DNA from: CAZQKW01 sp964594075
GTDB taxonomy: Bacteria; Desulfobacterota; WTBG01; CAIYCZ01
Direction: 5' to 3'
Assembly: GCA_964594075.1 (NCBI GenBank)
Contig: CAZQKW010000006.1
Coordinates: 1 to 64,000, forward strand
Length of the DNA stretch: 64,000 nt
A program made the position numbers and the translations under genes. The first letter of the stretch is position 1. Each line of letters starts with the position of its first letter. Under the pieces are notes generated by a model, which ran no database searches, was not told where the DNA came from, and saw only the letters and a list, made by a program, of their open reading frames with translations. Positions 18,292 through 25,259 of this stretch are shown one piece after another.

Positions 18292-19137
18292 TTAATCGTG
18301 AGCGACGAATATAGCGGAAGGGGGATGCTCAGAAAATTCCTGAGCCCGTTTCGTCAACCATTTTTCAAGTTTTGAAAAATCAGCTTCGATAGCGGATTCC
18401 GGACAGAGCCGCATACAGGAATAGCACATGATGCAGTTCTGGTTAAATTCCGGAAACGGGTCGCAGGTTATGGCATGCGCCGGACAGATTGCCTTGCAAA
18501 TATTGCAGGTGGTGCAGCGGTTTTTGATAACGATTTTCTGTGGCAGCACCTGTCGTGCGTAATTAATGTCTATGGTGCGCATCGGCTCGCGAATGGGTTC
18601 TGGCAGGTAATTAAGCGTTGAGAGATCTATCGACAGCGGAGGCTTCGAAATAATGGAGTTATGCACGGCAGCCACTAACTGGTCAACCAGCTTTTCATCT
18701 GCTTCATCGGGATGACCTGCTCCTAAGGGGTGTTGATAGCGCCACATCAGCGAATGGATAGCCAATATTTTAGCTGCCCCGATAACCGCATAGCTTTTTT
18801 GCGCAAGCATTTCAGCCATTTCAAACAAGGCGACACCGCTGGTAACCCCGCCCCAGGTGACAAACGGCACCGCATACCCATCCGTGTTATCAGGAAGCTG
18901 AGCAATAAACTGGGTAACAATCGGCACGGGATGGCAGGCATAAACCGGCGAACCGATAAACAGGCAGTGTTCTTTATGTGCATGTTTAATGTCATACCTA
19001 ACGGTCGCTTGATCCAGGTTTTGAGCGAGATCGTATGTGGCGACGTCATAGCCAAAATGAGCCAGCGTGCTGCTGATCCGCTGCGCTATTTTGCGCGTCG
19101 TTCCTGCTGGTGAGCAATACACAATAAAGGCTTCCAT
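18292..19137 (-). CDS. Flavodoxin-ferredoxin fusion protein (EFR1-like)
   Basis: The 281-residue protein combines an N-terminal flavodoxin-like domain (VYCSPAGTTRKIA at residues 6-18, FIGSPVYACHPVP near 60) with a C-terminal two-[4Fe-4S] ferredoxin (CTTCNICKAIC and CIMCYSCMRLC). It would move electrons between FMN and iron-sulfur centres and is a natural partner of the MinD/ferredoxin ATPases downstream. The gene sits 24 bases from the next and shares its strand and probably its transcript. Confidence 0.88.
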   Translation of the reverse strand: MEAFIVYCSPAGTTRKIAQRISSTLAHFGYDVATYDLAQNLDQATVRYDIKHAHKEHCLFIGSPVYACHPVPIVTQFIAQLPDNTDGYAVPFVTWGGVTSGVALFEMAEMLAQKSYAVIGAAKILAIHSLMWRYQHPLGAGHPDEADEKLVDQLVAAVHNSIISKPPLSIDLSTLNYLPEPIREPMRTIDINYARQVLPQKIVIKNRCTTCNICKAICPAHAITCDPFPEFNQNCIMCYSCMRLCPESAIEADFSKLEKWLTKRAQEFSEHPPSAIFVAHD

Positions 19138-19192
19138 AATCAGTTTTTTTCCTTTTCTTCAGACAACGCAGTATCCGATTATCCGTGGGCTG

Positions 19193-19417
19193 TTATGTGC
19201 GTATCATCTGCTGGCCGCATTTTGGACATGTCACCTGATAACAGGGAACGCCCGCCTGATGGGGAACCGTGGCACCGCATTGCGGACAGATACATTCGCC
19301 GCCCGGACCAGCGCCGGCGCGATTACCTCCCCTGCTGCCGCGTCCACCGCCGCGGCCCATGCCTCTGCCCGTTCCGGGCCCCATACCCCGCGGTCCCGTT
19401 CCATCACCTCGTGGCAT
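19193..19417 (-). CDS. Gly/Arg-rich small protein with zinc-ribbon tail
   Basis: The 74-residue protein starts with a glycine/arginine/methionine-rich region (about 1-42, beginning PRGDGTGPRGMGPG) and ends with two CxxC pairs (CPQCG and CPKCGQQ) that should bind zinc. The front half resembles DUF5320-type proteins, which commonly accompany NifX/ORP and Mrp genes. The function is unknown. GTG 19426 is an alternative in-frame start, but GGAGGTGAT is correctly spaced for ATG 19417. Confidence 0.75.
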   Translation of the reverse strand: MPRGDGTGPRGMGPGTGRGMGRGGGRGSRGGNRAGAGPGGECICPQCGATVPHQAGVPCYQVTCPKCGQQMIRT

Positions 19418-19449
19418 ACTAATCACCTCCTTTACGGTTGGCTGTCGAT

Positions 19450-19824
19450 TTATGATTTTGCGCCCATGCCGGCATGAGCGGACACCGAGGGACCGCTCAC
19501 CGGCTTAAGCAGCCCTTGTTTAAACTTCTCAATGGCTTCTCGTGCAGAACCGGTAAGGCCCACGTAGATGGGAATCCCCGCAGCGCTTAACGCGTGAAAC
19601 GCATTCGGCCCCACGTTACCGGTCAGCACAGCCTGAGCTCCTTTATCAGCGATCAACTGGGCGGCCTGTGTTCCTGCTCCGCCTCTGGCCGTAATCGCCT
19701 GATTGTCAATGTATTCATAGGCCATGGTTTCCGTATCCACCAGCAGAAAACCCTGTGCCCTGCCAAAACGGGGATCAATGGGCGCATCAAGATTCTTGGC
19801 TGACGCTGAAATACAAATTTTCAT
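19450..19824 (-). CDS. NifX/NifB-type dinitrogenase iron-molybdenum cofactor-binding domain protein
   Basis: This 124-residue protein consists of one NifX-like domain: MKICISASAKNLDAPIDPRFGRAQG, then AVLTGNVGPNAFHAL and a terminal helix. Members carry or hand over Mo- or Fe-containing clusters. Few cysteines remain here, so cluster ligation would rely on other residues. AAGGAGAT precedes ATG 19824; a GTG at 19845 is upstream in frame. It is one of four paralogues in this array and adjoins the next at 19857. Confidence 0.85.
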   Translation of the reverse strand: MKICISASAKNLDAPIDPRFGRAQGFLLVDTETMAYEYIDNQAITARGGAGTQAAQLIADKGAQAVLTGNVGPNAFHALSAAGIPIYVGLTGSAREAIEKFKQGLLKPVSGPSVSAHAGMGAKS

Positions 19825-19856
19825 AGCTGTTATCTCCTTCACCAAGCACGTGCTCG

Positions 19857-20204
19857 TTAAAATTTTTTCAATTCAATCCGCTTTAACGCGCCGGTTTTAA
19901 ATTGTTCCACCGCCTCGCGTACCGTAAGTCCTTGGGGCGTTTGAAACATACTAATCCCGCCGCCGTTCAGTGCGTCAAAGGCGTATGGTCCAATCTGGCC
20001 GCTGATAACGACATTAACCCCTTCATCAAACATCGCTTGAGCACACGCGGTGCCGGCCCCCGAGGGAATGTCTGCGCTGAGGTTTTTTAGTGCTTTCCAG
20101 ACGCCCGACTCGGCATCAACGATGACAAAATAATCGCATCGGCCAAACTGCGCGTGTGTTTTTGCCGCCAACGTATCTCCGTGCGCTGATACCGCAATCT
20201 TCAT
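19857..20204 (-). CDS. NifX/NifB-type cluster-binding domain protein (second)
   Basis: The 115-residue domain follows the family pattern: MKIAVSAHGDTLAAKTHAQFGRCDY, VVISGQIGPYAFDALNGGG and a final amphipathic helix. The CDY position provides a cysteine close to the conserved FGR, a possible ligand. GAGGAGTGAGAT precedes the ATG. It is separated by ten bases from the third paralogue, so translation is probably coupled. Confidence 0.87.
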   Translation of the reverse strand: MKIAVSAHGDTLAAKTHAQFGRCDYFVIVDAESGVWKALKNLSADIPSGAGTACAQAMFDEGVNVVISGQIGPYAFDALNGGGISMFQTPQGLTVREAVEQFKTGALKRIELKKF

Positions 20205-20214
20205 ATCTCACTCC

Positions 20215-20598
20215 TCAGTCATGTCCGCCGCAACTGTCCTCGTGGTCATGGCTGCAGGGAATGATGCCGCTCACCCGGCCATCGAGATATGCCTTGAGAA
20301 CGTTTTCTACAATGCCTCCCACGCCAGTAGCGACGTCAATGCCAAAGCCGTTGAACAGGTCAATTGCCCGGGGCCCCATGCCGCCGGCTATCATAACATT
20401 GACCTTCTGCGCGCTGATGAACTCGGGAACCTTCCCGGGGACATGATTATTATAATAGGGATTGTTGATTACCTGAACTTTTTTGATGTCTCTGCCTTCA
20501 ACATCAACAAGCGCAAAATACGGACACCGTCCGAAATGACCGCTCATTTCCGATTGGAGCCCCTGGTTTGTTTCGCATGAAAAAGCAATTCGTTTCAT
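20215..20598 (-). CDS. NifX/NifB-type cluster-binding domain protein with His/Cys tail (third)
   Basis: The 127-residue paralogue has the core FGRCPYFALVDVEG and MIAGGMGPRAIDLFNGFGIDVATG and ends in a metal-binding tail (CSHDHEDSCGGHD). The GGMGPRA motif and the tail are typical of the ORP/NifX-like proteins found with MinD ATPases. AGGAGGT precedes ATG 20598; the open frame to 20649 overlaps the Mrp gene and is not preferred. The histidine/cysteine tail could take up a transition metal. Confidence 0.88.
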   Translation of the reverse strand: MKRIAFSCETNQGLQSEMSGHFGRCPYFALVDVEGRDIKKVQVINNPYYNNHVPGKVPEFISAQKVNVMIAGGMGPRAIDLFNGFGIDVATGVGGIVENVLKAYLDGRVSGIIPCSHDHEDSCGGHD

Positions 20599-20623
20599 AC
20601 TGTTATAACCTCCTGTGGTTAGT

Positions 20624-21544
20624 TTATTTTTTAAACAGTCCTGCGACAAACGATGATTTCTTATTCACCCCGTCCAGCATTTGTATCCATTTCTCGGCAA
20701 TTGACTTGAAAGCGCTTGAAACAGGTGATTCTGGATAGCAGTTGACAAACGGCCTGCCGTCATCAGTGCAAACCACCATCTGGGGATCAAGGGGAATTCT
20801 GCCGAGAAACGGGATTTTCATCTGCGCTGCGATGGCCTCGCCGCCGCCGACTTTAAACAGAGCAATTTCTTTCTGGCAGTGCGGGCACACCATGCCGCTC
20901 ATGTTTTCCACGACAGCGATAAGGGGGATTTTCAATTCCTTGCAGAAATTTATGCTTTTGCGTGAATCAAGCAGCGCAACATCCTGGGGGGTTGTAACAA
21001 TAATCGCGCCGTCAACTTTTTTAATCAAATGCGCAATACTGAGGGGTTCGTCCCCCGTGCCGGGCGGGAGGTCCATGACGAGATAATCCAGATCGCCCCA
21101 GTACACCTCGCCAAAAAACTGTTTTAACAGGCTGTGCTTTAGCGGCCCTCTCCAGATAATAGCATCGTCTTCGTGGCGAAGGAAAAAACCGATTGACATG
21201 ACCCGCAGATTGTCCGGCGTCAGCACAGGCAGCATACCGTTCTCTGATCCATGCGGCCGCTCAAAATCAAGCCCCAGCATTTTAGGCACATTGGGACCAT
21301 GAATATCCGCATCAAGAATGCCCACATCGTAGCCCAGCGTGCTGAGCGTTGCTGCAAGATTGACGGCAACCGAACTTTTGCCGACGCCGCCCTTGCCGCT
21401 TAACACCATGAACTTATGGCGCACCTGTGCCATATTTTTTTCAATAAGTTTCTGATCATGCGCCTCCCTCTCTTCTTGGGAACATTTTTCGGCGCTCTCG
21501 CAGGTTTGACAAGTGGCGTCGCTGTCACACGTTTTCTTATTCAT
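20624..21544 (-). CDS. Mrp/NBP35-type P-loop iron-sulfur cluster carrier ATPase
   Basis: The 306-residue ATPase has Walker A LSGKGGVGKSS, DADIHGPNVPKMLG and DLPPGTGDEP, all diagnostic of Mrp/ApbC proteins that bind and transfer [4Fe-4S] clusters. A CPHC pair near residue 220 supplies the bridging cluster ligands. The N-terminus carries a further cysteine set (CDSDATCQTCESAEKC), as in NBP35-like members. AAAAGGAG precedes the ATG. It sits within the NifX array, consistent with cluster delivery. Confidence 0.93.
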   Translation of the reverse strand: MNKKTCDSDATCQTCESAEKCSQEEREAHDQKLIEKNMAQVRHKFMVLSGKGGVGKSSVAVNLAATLSTLGYDVGILDADIHGPNVPKMLGLDFERPHGSENGMLPVLTPDNLRVMSIGFFLRHEDDAIIWRGPLKHSLLKQFFGEVYWGDLDYLVMDLPPGTGDEPLSIAHLIKKVDGAIIVTTPQDVALLDSRKSINFCKELKIPLIAVVENMSGMVCPHCQKEIALFKVGGGEAIAAQMKIPFLGRIPLDPQMVVCTDDGRPFVNCYPESPVSSAFKSIAEKWIQMLDGVNKKSSFVAGLFKK

Positions 21545-21613
21545 ACTTCGCGTCTCCTTTTAGATAGTGGTACATATTTAAAAAACATCTTAAACCTTGA
21601 CCGCATTGTTTGT

Positions 21614-22045
21614 TCATCTGTGTTGGCGTCCATATCCGAATGAGCCGCCTCGACCGCCATCACGGCTGCTCTCAATAACCGGCGTGGTAAAAAAAGAAAA
21701 TAATATCAAAATAAGACAGATTACAATAAAGAAAACAGCAGCAATCTTTTTTAATGCCGTGTTGGCGAAGGTTCGCTGATAGGTGTTTAGTATCCATTTA
21801 AGATGCAGCGCGATATGGAGCGCAATCAGAAATAGCAAACTATAGCCGATCCACAGGTGGATGGTGCCCCATTCGTGCCGGTCAAGCCCCAGCCAGTAGA
21901 GTTCAGCATTTGTGCCGTAAACCAGCCATCGTTCTTTCCCCGGAATGAGAACAAATTTCATAAGGAAACCGATTCCTGCCAGTGCCATCATGATAATCAG
22001 CATGAGGCTGTCAATTACGAAATTTAGTTTTGACTTTTCTATCAC
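21614..22045 (-). CDS. DUF4405-type membrane protein, probable b-type heme protein
   Basis: The 143-residue membrane protein has three or four hydrophobic helices (about 9-32, 60-82 and 97-120) with histidines in HEWGTIHLWIG and ALHIALHLKW that could bind heme, as in cytochrome-b-like DUF4405 proteins. The C-terminus is glycine-rich (DGGRGGSFGYG). It uses a GTG start with AAAGGA upstream. It may give the cluster genes around it a route to the quinone pool, but this is inference. Confidence 0.75.
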   Translation of the reverse strand: MIEKSKLNFVIDSLMLIIMMALAGIGFLMKFVLIPGKERWLVYGTNAELYWLGLDRHEWGTIHLWIGYSLLFLIALHIALHLKWILNTYQRTFANTALKKIAAVFFIVICLILILFSFFTTPVIESSRDGGRGGSFGYGRQHR

Positions 22046-22145
22046 GGGTAATTCCTTTATCCCTGATACATTACGCAGCTCACATACTTAACCGCGGCGG
22101 GGAAAAAGAAGCTAAAATGACTTCTTTTTCCCTGCAGTCTGGCGG

Positions 22146-22514
22146 TCAGTCCTCATCTTTTGTTTCAAGTTCCTCTAATCGTTTCCGGATTTCCGCAAGT
22201 TCCTGCTCTAAAAACGCGGCCTGATTTTTTAAAAAATTCAGTTCCTGTTCCGCGCTCGGAACGGCATAGGGCGCAGCATAGGGAACGTAACCGTAATGTG
22301 GCCCTGAACCGCACCACCAGTAGCGGCCACGACCGCCACCATACACTCTTCCTCGACCACCGCCCCACGGGATGCCCCCTCTGCCCGCGCCGCGCATAAA
22401 CGGTCCTGTCCAGCCAGAGGGGTATCGTGCACCGGCGCCCGGAGGACAGAAGCCTCTGCCGCCACCGGTTCGCGGGCCCATTCCCATTGGACCTGTTCTA
22501 TCAAAACCTGGCAT
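22146..22514 (-). CDS. DUF5320-like Gly/Arg-rich protein with C-terminal coiled coil
   Basis: The 122-residue protein begins with PGFDRTGPMGMGPRTGGGRG, the typical DUF5320 start, runs through a glycine-, arginine- and tryptophan-rich middle and ends in a 40-residue heptad-rich helix (QELNFLKNQAAFLEQELAEI). Such proteins accompany NifX/Mrp genes in anaerobes but have no known function. AAAGGAGGTG precedes ATG 22514; GTG 22523 is an in-frame alternative. Confidence 0.78.
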   Translation of the reverse strand: MPGFDRTGPMGMGPRTGGGRGFCPPGAGARYPSGWTGPFMRGAGRGGIPWGGGRGRVYGGGRGRYWWCGSGPHYGYVPYAAPYAVPSAEQELNFLKNQAAFLEQELAEIRKRLEELETKDED

Positions 22515-22551
22515 ATATAACACCTCCTTTCTGCTGAGAAAGTTCCTGACG

Positions 22552-22944
22552 TTAACTGTCTGATTTAAGTGCTTTTCCCTTGCGGCTGTTAATACAAAAA
22601 CGCCACCGCCTTCGTCGTCCCGGACATGCCATGGTGCCCGGTTCCAAATCGCCGCGTAAAAAAAGATCCAGCGCTCGTTGAGCCTCGCCGGTTATCCAGG
22701 GTATGACCCGGATGTTCTGTTTTTCTAATAGATTTTGAAGAAAGTTGGAAATGCCGCCACAAATTACCAGATCAACGCCCAGACTTTTGATCTGCGCTGC
22801 GCGCGGCAATGCCTCATAGGGGCCAAGAGATAATTCGCGCGTCGTGGTAACAATCCCCCCTTCTATATTCACGAGAAGGGCAGTTTGCGCGTGATCAAAA
22901 TTGGGTGAAACACGGGTTCCGAACAGTGGTATGGCAATCTTCAT
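22552..22944 (-). CDS. NifX/NifB-type cluster-binding domain protein (fourth, first in operon)
   Basis: The 130-residue domain (MKIAIPLFGTRVSPNFDHAQ, DLVICGGISNFLQNLLE) has the family layout, but the FGR motif is replaced by FDH and the GPxA segment by GISNF, so it is divergent. The tail (CPGRRRRWRFCINSRKG) is basic with two cysteines. GAGG lies ten bases before ATG 22944, with the sigma54-like promoter just upstream. It is therefore the likely first gene of the cluster operon. Confidence 0.8.
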   Translation of the reverse strand: MKIAIPLFGTRVSPNFDHAQTALLVNIEGGIVTTTRELSLGPYEALPRAAQIKSLGVDLVICGGISNFLQNLLEKQNIRVIPWITGEAQRALDLFLRGDLEPGTMACPGRRRRWRFCINSRKGKALKSDS

Positions 22945-22969
22945 TCTTTTTTCCTCTGTCCGGAGATTT

Positions 22970-22984
22970 ATCAAGGAACGTGCC
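22970..22984 (-). promoter_or_regulatory. Sigma54-type (-24/-12) promoter for the NifX/Mrp/MinD operon
   Basis: On the minus strand the sequence GGCACG-TTCC-TTGAT matches the sigma54 consensus (TGGCACG-N4-TTGCA) except that the -24 T is C and the -12 C is A. The transcript would start about 16 bases before ATG 22944, leaving just room for the GAGG ribosome binding site. Palindromic activator-like sites lie about 100-140 bases upstream. ORP operons in sulfate reducers are known to be sigma54 controlled, which supports the assignment. Confidence 0.6.
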
Positions 22985-23070
22985 GTTATTGCATTAATCA
23001 AAAAAATTAGTTATATTAGATGGTTAGATGAAATATGGGCAAAAGCGGCAAAAAATATTATGCTGTCTAT

Positions 23071-23118
23071 GTTGCATTAATAAAACATTTCTGCAACGAA
23101 TTTGCTGCATTTTAGCAA
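23071..23118. promoter_or_regulatory. Two GTTGC/GCAAC palindromes, candidate enhancer-binding sites
   Basis: GTTGCA (23071-23076) pairs with TGCAAC (23092-23097), and TTGCT (23102-23106) pairs with AGCAA (23114-23118). The two dyads share the TTGC...GCAA half-sites and sit about 90-140 bases upstream of the sigma54-type promoter at 22970, the usual place for activator binding. Either EBP encoded in this window could bind them; no experiment shows it. Confidence 0.45.
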
Positions 23119-23135
23119 CAGAGCAGAATGAAATA

Positions 23136-23164
23136 TTGACAGTCAGTGCCTGTTCAGTTATACA
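23136..23164 (+). promoter_or_regulatory. Sigma70-type promoter for the small membrane protein gene
   Basis: TTGACA (23136-23141), a 17-base spacer and TATACA (23159-23164) form a near-consensus promoter reading rightward, about 70 bases before the ATG at 23235. It is divergent from the sigma54 promoter at 22970. Confidence 0.5.
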
Positions 23165-23234
23165 GAACTACACAATGTATGTTCCAAAAAAATCTTATTG
23201 CCCGTATTGCTGCATTAGCTGAAACCAAGAAGCC

Positions 23235-23594
23235 ATGGCGATAAAAAAATCAAAGACATTCCGGGTAGGCGCAAAAAAATTGATTGCAGTTCTCTGCACG
23301 CTGGTTTTTTTTTCAGCATGTGTTGCGGTTTATTTTGTTCACAAACATCATCCGCTGCAATCAGTAGATCCCAGGGATTTTGATGCCTCCTGTTACTGGA
23401 TTAAAACTGACAAGGCAAAAAAAGAGACAAGCTGCGCTCACCTGTTTACCGGAGTTATACCGGCAGCCTTCTGTCTTATCTGGGTAAAGGTTATTATAGG
23501 GCCTCTTGCCCCGGACCTTTTTATTTCTCGCCTCGCACATATCTTTTGTTTTTACTCACCTCGTTCGCCTCCGTTGACTCTGCAATCTATCTAA
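23235..23594 (+). CDS. Hypothetical small membrane protein
   Basis: The 119-residue product has a basic N-terminus, a hydrophobic helix (about residues 17-35, LIAVLCTLVFFSACVAVYF) that is an anchor or signal, and a second hydrophobic stretch (about 70-90). Four cysteines lie in the part expected to be outside (including DASCYWIK and ETSCAH). I do not recognise a family. No good ribosome binding site is seen, but a strong sigma70-like promoter lies upstream. The C-terminal 20 residues look unlike a membrane protein and might reflect a frameshift. Confidence 0.45.
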   Translation: MAIKKSKTFRVGAKKLIAVLCTLVFFSACVAVYFVHKHHPLQSVDPRDFDASCYWIKTDKAKKETSCAHLFTGVIPAAFCLIWVKVIIGPLAPDLFISRLAHIFCFYSPRSPPLTLQSI

Positions 23595-23763
23595 AAGAGA
23601 AGCCGTTTATTTATTCTTAACTGCTCCCATATTTAGAAAGCCTGCCTGATCATACAGCAGGTATGAACTTTTTTCTAAAAATACTCCTGGTGCGGGCGAC
23701 CGGTCAATTCTTGTTGCCATGCGTTTCCCGCACAAGCGTGTTTAATTTTTTGGAGGATTGATA

Positions 23764-25098
23764 ATGAAATACCCATACTATATTATTGTGATACTTTTTT
23801 GCAGTTTGATTGCCGGGAATGTTTATGGTGCTTCTGACAACGAGGTAACCCGTGAAGAAATAGATCAAATGAAACAAGAAATACTGGAGCTAAAGGCCCT
23901 GGTGGGAGATCTTAAACAGGTCATTAAACAGCAAAAACAAACCATTGAAAATTTCAGCAAAGAGCGTCACACGCAGAACGAGGTCGCGGAAAATCGTGAG
24001 CATACCCCTGAAGCCGCCGATCAGCGCCAAGCAGCCAAAGAAGACAACCATGGTCTTGAGGATATAATCAAATCAATTAAGCCAACCGTCAGTGTAACTG
24101 GCGATTTTCTGGCAAATCTTTCCGATGACAGCCATATGGGAGATGATGATGAACGCTTTGACCTGAGAGGCGTTGATATAGATTTTATCGGTGAAATAGA
24201 TGATGTCGCAAGAGCCTATTTCAACCTTGCCTACCATGACGATGATGTATCGCTTGAGGAAGGATACCTTGAACTATTTGATGTACTGCCTGGCAAAACT
24301 GATGTAAAGCTCGGAAAGTACCGGGTCAATTTCGGACTGTTGAACACCATTCATCCGCACGCACTTCCGCAGGTGGATTACCCCGCAGCGTATCGGGTGT
24401 ATCTGGGAGAAGAGGGCTACATTGACCAGGGAATTGGTATCGCGGGAAGCTTTTCGTCCCTGTGGCAGTCGTCATTCCACTATACGCTGCAGGCAGTTAA
24501 CGGAAATCGCCATGAGCACGACGATGATGAATACGAGGGTTATGGCCACGAAAATGGCGATGATGAATACCGGCAGCTCAAGGATTTTGACGATATTGTT
24601 TATGTGGGAAGGCTCTGGAACGAAATTAAACGCACAGATAATTTTAATATAAATTGGGGAGTTTCAGGCCTTACCGGCCGATTTGATGACAGCAGCAGAT
24701 CACCGCGCTATTATCTTGAAGGAATAGACCTGAGCTTGAACTGGTATCCCGGTCCCGACACAAGCAAGCGGGTCCGCTGGCAGTCTGAAGGATTTTTTTC
24801 ACAGGTTGACGACGGTTCATGGGAGAGCGCATATGGTCTATACAGCTTTGTAGATTATGCATTTGCTCCCCGCTGGCTTGCAGGCGTGCGCTATGATTAT
24901 GCACAGCTTCCTTTGGACTCTGATGACAGCCTTACGGAATATAGCGCATATCTCACGCATCAGTTTTCAGCAAATAACCGGTTCAGACTGCAGTTTAAAA
25001 ATACAGACAGAAATTACTCAAAAGACACGAACTATGTCTGGCTGCAGTGGATTTTTACCCTGGGCAGGCACACGCATCTGAAAGAAGATGAGCATTAA
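23764..25098 (+). CDS. Porin-like outer-membrane beta-barrel with N-terminal coiled coil
   Basis: The 444-residue exported protein has a signal peptide (ending near NVYGA), a coiled coil (about 28-75, rich in Glu, Lys and Gln) and a barrel from about residue 105 with alternating aromatic strands such as GKYRVNFGLLN and WLAGVRYDYAQL. This matches trimeric phosphate-type or general porins with a periplasmic coiled coil. A predicted loop near 255-280 is unusually rich in His, Asp and Glu (HEHDDDEYEGYGHEN), suggesting cation binding. GGAGG precedes ATG 23764, so the TTG at 23758 is not used. Confidence 0.8.
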   Translation: MKYPYYIIVILFCSLIAGNVYGASDNEVTREEIDQMKQEILELKALVGDLKQVIKQQKQTIENFSKERHTQNEVAENREHTPEAADQRQAAKEDNHGLEDIIKSIKPTVSVTGDFLANLSDDSHMGDDDERFDLRGVDIDFIGEIDDVARAYFNLAYHDDDVSLEEGYLELFDVLPGKTDVKLGKYRVNFGLLNTIHPHALPQVDYPAAYRVYLGEEGYIDQGIGIAGSFSSLWQSSFHYTLQAVNGNRHEHDDDEYEGYGHENGDDEYRQLKDFDDIVYVGRLWNEIKRTDNFNINWGVSGLTGRFDDSSRSPRYYLEGIDLSLNWYPGPDTSKRVRWQSEGFFSQVDDGSWESAYGLYSFVDYAFAPRWLAGVRYDYAQLPLDSDDSLTEYSAYLTHQFSANNRFRLQFKNTDRNYSKDTNYVWLQWIFTLGRHTHLKEDEH

Positions 25099-25211
25099 GC
25101 GAACAACCTGGAATCAAAGAAATCGCTCATGCGATTTCCAAAATTTCCAATATCCTTGGCGAGGTTTCAAAGACAGAGAGGACAAGCAATGTCTATTGCT
25201 GTAATTTTAAA

Positions 25212-25240
25212 AGGGCAGGGCCGTTTGCAGACCCTGCCCT
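25212..25240 (-). terminator. Rho-independent terminator of the cytochrome c peroxidase gene
   Basis: AGGGCAGGG (25212-25220) pairs with CCCTGCCCT (25232-25240). Read on the minus strand, the stem is followed by TTTTAAAATT, so it terminates the gene ending at 25260. It lies between convergent genes and may also slow rightward transcription. Confidence 0.8.
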
Positions 25241-25259
25241 GCGTGTTCAGTTACCTTTA

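Noticed and set aside
23028..23222. Cysteine-rich 64-residue reading frame on the plus strand
   Set aside because: It overlaps the palindromes and both promoters of the divergent region, and has no ribosome binding site. The cysteines arise from repeated TGC/TGT half-sites.
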